From assembly GCA_013812065.1 (NCBI GenBank), contig JACCUC010000067.1, forward strand, positions 1-15,085: 15,085 nt of DNA. Reading direction: 5' to 3'. Made by a program: the position numbers and the translations under genes. Below are positions 12,205 through 15,085 of this stretch, piece after piece (positions within the stretch are counted from its first letter, which is position 1; each line of letters starts with the position of its first letter). The DNA comes from Thermoleophilaceae bacterium (GTDB lineage: Bacteria > Actinomycetota > Thermoleophilia > Solirubrobacterales > Thermoleophilaceae). Below the pieces are notes generated by a model. That model did no database searches. It was given only the letters and a program-made list of their open reading frames with translations, and had not been told where the DNA came from.

Positions 12205-13628
12205 GACCCCTCCGGACGCTCCTCGTCGGGCGGCTCGCCAGACTGCGACGGCCTCACCGACCGCGAGCCGGACTCCGGGGCGCGAGCCGCATCACCGGCC
12301 TCGGGCGCCCGGCGCCCGTCGCCGGTCTCGGAGGCCGCCTGTTCGTCTCCGGGGGCGGAGGGGCCTCTTTCCTCGTCGTGGGAGTCGGTCGCCGGATCCG
12401 AGTGCTCATCGCCGCTGGAGCTCATCGCCCGATCGGCTCCGCCATCTCCGCCGAAGACCCTCGCCGCGTCCGGCTCGCCGTCCCCGCCGGCGGCGCTCGC
12501 ACCTTCGGGCTCCAGCTCACCGTAGTGGCCGCCGGCACTGCTCCACCGCCGCTCGCGGGCGCCACGAGCTAGGCGGTCGGCCTCGCGCCGGCGGCGATCC
12601 AGGTAGGCGGCCGCCTCCGCCTCAGCCGCCGCGTAAATTTGAGCGGCCTCCCGCTCTCCCTCTACTCGGGACTCGGCGAGGATTTGCTGCGCCTCCGCGC
12701 TGGCCTCGGCCGCCGTTTCCTCGGCGCGCGCCTTGGCGTTCGCGTCGATCTCGTCGCTCTCGCCGCGCGCGGCATCGAGGAGCTCGGCGGCCTCGGATCG
12801 CCCCGTCGCGAGGATTGCGTGAGCGTCCCTACGCGCGGTTTCGAGGATCTCGTGGGCCTCCCCGCGGGTCCCTTCGAGGAGCGACTCGGCCGCCGAGCGC
12901 GCCCCCTGGGCCGTAGTCTCGGCCTCGGCGCGGGCCCGCTCGAGCGCGCGCTCGGCCTCCAAGCGGCTGCGGTCGAGGAGGCCCTTCGCCTCCACGTCGG
13001 CCGACTCCTTGACGGCGCCCGCCCTGGCCTCTTCAAACTCGGCCCTGGCCGTGGCCTGGGCGGCCAGAACCTCGCTCTCGGTGGCCCTCTTCTCCTCCTC
13101 CGCAGCCCGCGCCTGAGCCTGAGCCGCCCTCGCCTCCGCTTCCTCGCAGGCGCGCGTCGCCGCGGCGGTTTTCGCCTCGGCGTCGGTGCGAGCCGACTCG
13201 GTCTGCACGCTCGCCTCGCCGCGGGCGACGCGGCGAGTCTCCTCGGCCTCGGTGCGTGCGGCGGAGAGGGTCTCCTCGGCCTTCGCCTCGGCTGCGCGGC
13301 GCGTCTCCTCGGCCTCGGCGGAGGCGGCCTCCGTGACGGCCTCGGCCTCGCGGTGAGCATGGGTGCGCAGCTCCTCGAGTCGCGCCTCCGAGCGCTTCAT
13401 GTGCTCCTCGGCGACCCGCTCGAGTCCCCCCGAGGAGAACCACCGGGAGACCTTCTCGAGGTGCTCGTCGACCTCTCCGGGGTCGTAGCCTCGCATCACC
13501 CGACGGAAGTCCCGCCGGACCACATAGAGGGAGAAGTAAGCCTGCGCGCGCGAGGATCCGGGGGAGCTCGTCGGGGACCCGGAGCCGCCCCGGCCGTGCC
13601 GCTCGTCGTCGGGCTGTTGAGTCGTCAT
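12201..13628 (-). CDS. DivIVA-domain-like long coiled-coil protein, 475 aa
   Basis: Residues 1-30 are a polar disordered leader. Residues 33-64 carry a DivIVA-like motif (FRRVMRGYDPGEVDEHLEKV), the membrane-curvature-binding head of actinobacterial polarity proteins. About residues 66-375 form one long coiled coil of Ala/Glu/Arg-rich heptads or hendecads with approximate internal repeats (EAEETRRAAEAKAEETLSA, ARTEAEETRRVARGEA). About 375-475 is an acidic Ser/Gly/Asp/Pro-rich tail. Comparable proteins (DivIVA, Scy, FilP types) organise polar growth or septation. The ATG at 13628 is used because the frame upstream is not protein-like and overlaps the dehydrogenase gene; no strong binding site is seen. 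The stop overlaps the CTG of the lipoprotein gene. The GC-rich repeats make false ORFs appear on the opposite strand. Confidence 0.87.
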   Translation of the reverse strand: MTTQQPDDERHGRGGSGSPTSSPGSSRAQAYFSLYVVRRDFRRVMRGYDPGEVDEHLEKVSRWFSSGGLERVAEEHMKRSEARLEELRTHAHREAEAVTEAASAEAEETRRAAEAKAEETLSAARTEAEETRRVARGEASVQTESARTDAEAKTAAATRACEEAEARAAQAQARAAEEEKRATESEVLAAQATARAEFEEARAGAVKESADVEAKGLLDRSRLEAERALERARAEAETTAQGARSAAESLLEGTRGEAHEILETARRDAHAILATGRSEAAELLDAARGESDEIDANAKARAEETAAEASAEAQQILAESRVEGEREAAQIYAAAEAEAAAYLDRRRREADRLARGARERRWSSAGGHYGELEPEGASAAGGDGEPDAARVFGGDGGADRAMSSSGDEHSDPATDSHDEERGPSAPGDEQAASETGDGRRAPEAGDAARAPESGSRSVRPSQSGEPPDEERPEGS

Positions 13629-13753
13629 GAGCAGCGGGTACCACGAGGGCCGACCTCGGTAGTTCGGGTACTTCGCGCCGGAGGATCGGACCCCTTCCTG
13701 CCCCACAGAGCTTCGCTTGCCTGTCCCGATCTCCGTCCGACCGCTTCCCGCTG

Positions 13754-15085
13754 CTACTCGACCACGAGCCCGTGCCGCACCGTGCTCTCGCATACGACGC
13801 GCGGCGCGACGAGCTGGAGCAGGTAGTTCGGACCGCCGGTCTTGAGGCCGATGCCCGAGCGGCGGTTACCGCCGAAAGGCTGGCGGCCGACGCGCGCGCC
13901 GGTGATGCCGCGGTTGACGTAGAGGTTCCCGACGGGCGTGCGCCGCGCGACCTCGGCGACGGTCACCGGGTCGCGCGAGAAGAGCCCGCCGGTGAGCGCG
14001 AAGCGCAACGCCTCGACCTTCGCGCAGGCGGCCTCGACGGAGGGTACGCGCTCGACGGCGAGTACCGGCCCGAAGATCTCGTCGATAAGGAGCGGCGACG
14101 CGGGGTCGAGCTCGGTGACGAGCGTCGGCGAGCAGAACCAGCCCGGCGCGGGGAGCGCACCGCCGTTGCCGCCGGCGACAATGCGGCCGTCGCGCGCGGC
14201 GAGCTCGACGTAGCCCTCGACGCGCTCGAGCGCAGCGCGCTCGATCAGCGGCCCCACGTCGGCGGCGAAGTCCTCGGCCTGACCCAGCGAAAGCGCGGCG
14301 ATCGCGCCGGCGAGCCGGTCGAGCAGGACGTCGGCCACGACCTCGTGCGTGAGCACGCGGGCAGCGGCGGAGCACTTCTGGCCGGCGTAGGCGAACGCGG
14401 ACTCGACGATCGCCGGCACGGCCTCGTCGAGGTCGGCGTCGGCATCGACGATGATGCAGTTCTTGCCCCCCATCTCGGCGACGACGCGCTTCACGTGTGG
14501 CTGGTCCTCGGGAGTCTCCGCCGCGGTCCGCACGATCTCGAGGCCGACGGCCTCCGAGCCCGTGAAGGCGACCGCGTGCACGCCCGGGTGGCGGACGAGC
14601 GCCTCGCCGGCATCGCCGAAGCCGGGCATCAGCGCAACGGCATCTGCGGGAACGCCTCCCTCGCGCAGCGCCTCGACCAGCGCGAGCGCGCAGGCGGGAG
14701 ACTGCTCCGCGGGCTTGAGGACCGCGGCGTTGCCCGCGGCGAGCGCGGCCCCCACCATGCCTGCGGGGATGGCCAAGGGGAAGTTCCAGGGCGCGATCAC
14801 CGCGACGACGCCTAGCGGCTCATAGCGCATCTCGTTGCGCTCGCCGGGGACCTGCAGGAGCTCGGGCGCCGCCGCGAGCTCGAGCGCCGCGCGGGCGTAG
14901 TACTCGAGGAAGTCGATCGCCTCGCAGACGTCGGCGTCGGCCTCGCTCCACGGCTTGGCGCACTCGCGCACCTCCAGGGAGGCAAGCTCGAGGCGCCGTC
15001 GGCGCAAGACCTCGGCGGCGCGCCTCAGCGCGGCGACGCGCTCGGTCGCCGGCCGGGCGCCCCAGGACGGGAGGGCGGCGTGGCC
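13754..15085 (-). CDS. pruA: 1-pyrroline-5-carboxylate (L-glutamate gamma-semialdehyde) dehydrogenase, partial (5' end off window)
   Basis: The frame is open from the right edge to TAG at 13754, giving 443 residues, so about 70-100 N-terminal residues lie outside. Aldehyde dehydrogenase hallmarks are in order: YEPLGVVAVIAPWNFPLAIP (oxyanion Asn), NAAVLKPAEQSP (NAD-binding Lys), VAFTGSEAVG, VAEMGGKNCIIVDADADLDE (general-base Glu) and YAGQKCSAAARV (catalytic Cys). The C-terminal YVNRGITGARVGRQPFGG followed by KTGGPNYL is specific to the proline-catabolism branch, which oxidises glutamate semialdehyde to glutamate with NAD. It may be a single-domain PruA or the C-terminal half of a PutA-like fusion; the part seen cannot decide, although the end FGG-N-R-R-S-G-I-G fits PruA. 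It lies 125 bases upstream of the DivIVA-like gene with no terminator between them. Confidence 0.88.
   Translation of the reverse strand, partial: GHAALPSWGARPATERVAALRRAAEVLRRRRLELASLEVRECAKPWSEADADVCEAIDFLEYYARAALELAAAPELLQVPGERNEMRYEPLGVVAVIAPWNFPLAIPAGMVGAALAAGNAAVLKPAEQSPACALALVEALREGGVPADAVALMPGFGDAGEALVRHPGVHAVAFTGSEAVGLEIVRTAAETPEDQPHVKRVVAEMGGKNCIIVDADADLDEAVPAIVESAFAYAGQKCSAAARVLTHEVVADVLLDRLAGAIAALSLGQAEDFAADVGPLIERAALERVEGYVELAARDGRIVAGGNGGALPAPGWFCSPTLVTELDPASPLLIDEIFGPVLAVERVPSVEAACAKVEALRFALTGGLFSRDPVTVAEVARRTPVGNLYVNRGITGARVGRQPFGGNRRSGIGLKTGGPNYLLQLVAPRVVCESTVRHGLVVE

Noticed and set aside
13629..13793. Upstream extension of the DivIVA-like protein
   Set aside because: It overlaps the end of the dehydrogenase and lacks the polar leader style; the ATG at 13628 is enough for the full domain.
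12639..13826. Long plus-strand open frame opposite the DivIVA-like gene
   Set aside because: It is an antisense shadow of Ala/Glu/Arg-rich repeats in GC-rich DNA: Leu/Gly/Arg repetitive composition and no family features. The minus-strand frame has a coherent coiled coil.
13772..14815. Long plus-strand open frame opposite the dehydrogenase
   Set aside because: The minus strand carries every aldehyde dehydrogenase motif in order; the plus-strand text is low-complexity Asp/Arg/Gly with no domain.
1..15085. CRISPR arrays, insertion sequences, tRNA or rRNA genes, prophage
   Set aside because: I saw no regularly spaced repeats, transposase motifs, terminal inverted repeats, tRNA cloverleaf or rRNA sequence anywhere in the window.

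Overview
The window is very GC-rich bacterial DNA with dense, mostly minus-strand genes and frequent GTG/TTG (and apparently CTG) starts. The gene content fits a high-GC actinobacterium: a DivIVA-like coiled-coil protein, a small rodlin/chaplin-like secreted protein, an orphan Hcp, and a sigma factor with a C-terminal zinc-finger and membrane-type tail. A Thermoleophilia-like lineage (Solirubrobacterales or Gaiellales) is my best guess. That placement is inference from protein style, not from a marker gene.

Left part (1-2300): the 5' part of a sigma-70 family gene runs off the left edge on the minus strand. Next come two tandem small secreted-protein genes on the minus strand, one of them with an in-frame stop at codon 6, and then a rodlin/chaplin-like secreted protein. 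Two strong GC hairpins (1105-1126 and 1922-1950) close transcription units here.

Redox cluster (2421-6377): a minus-strand operon reads SDR remnant -> NAD(P)H-binding protein -> DUF1772 membrane protein -> antibiotic-biosynthesis-monooxygenase-like protein -> four-helix membrane protein. Its genes overlap or are tightly spaced. It is divergent from a LysR-type regulator, which carries a single-base frameshift and a LysR-type box on its start codon. The LysR 3' end overlaps, in antisense, a carboxymuconolactone decarboxylase/AhpD-like gene. That gene is divergent from a TetR regulator across a short gap holding two near-identical palindromic operator candidates.

Hcp region (7205-9878): an orphan Hcp tube protein gene has a good promoter candidate. 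It is followed, with a 4-base stop/start overlap, by a methyltransferase of the 'methyltransferase regulatory domain' type and then by a small coiled-coil protein with a four-heptad duplication.

Right part (10024-15085): a HAD phosphatase; internally deleted remnants of an endonuclease/exonuclease/phosphatase-family protein and of a cupredoxin lipoprotein; an intact NTF2-like lipoprotein coupled to a long DivIVA-like coiled-coil protein; and the C-terminal 443 residues of a 1-pyrroline-5-carboxylate dehydrogenase running off the right edge.

Two cross-cutting patterns stand out. First, at least five genes are broken, three of them by loss of the middle of the gene with both ends kept. Second, four gene junctions use a 4-base NTGA stop/start overlap (GTGA, TTGA, CTGA, CTGA), which implies near-cognate starts and translational coupling.
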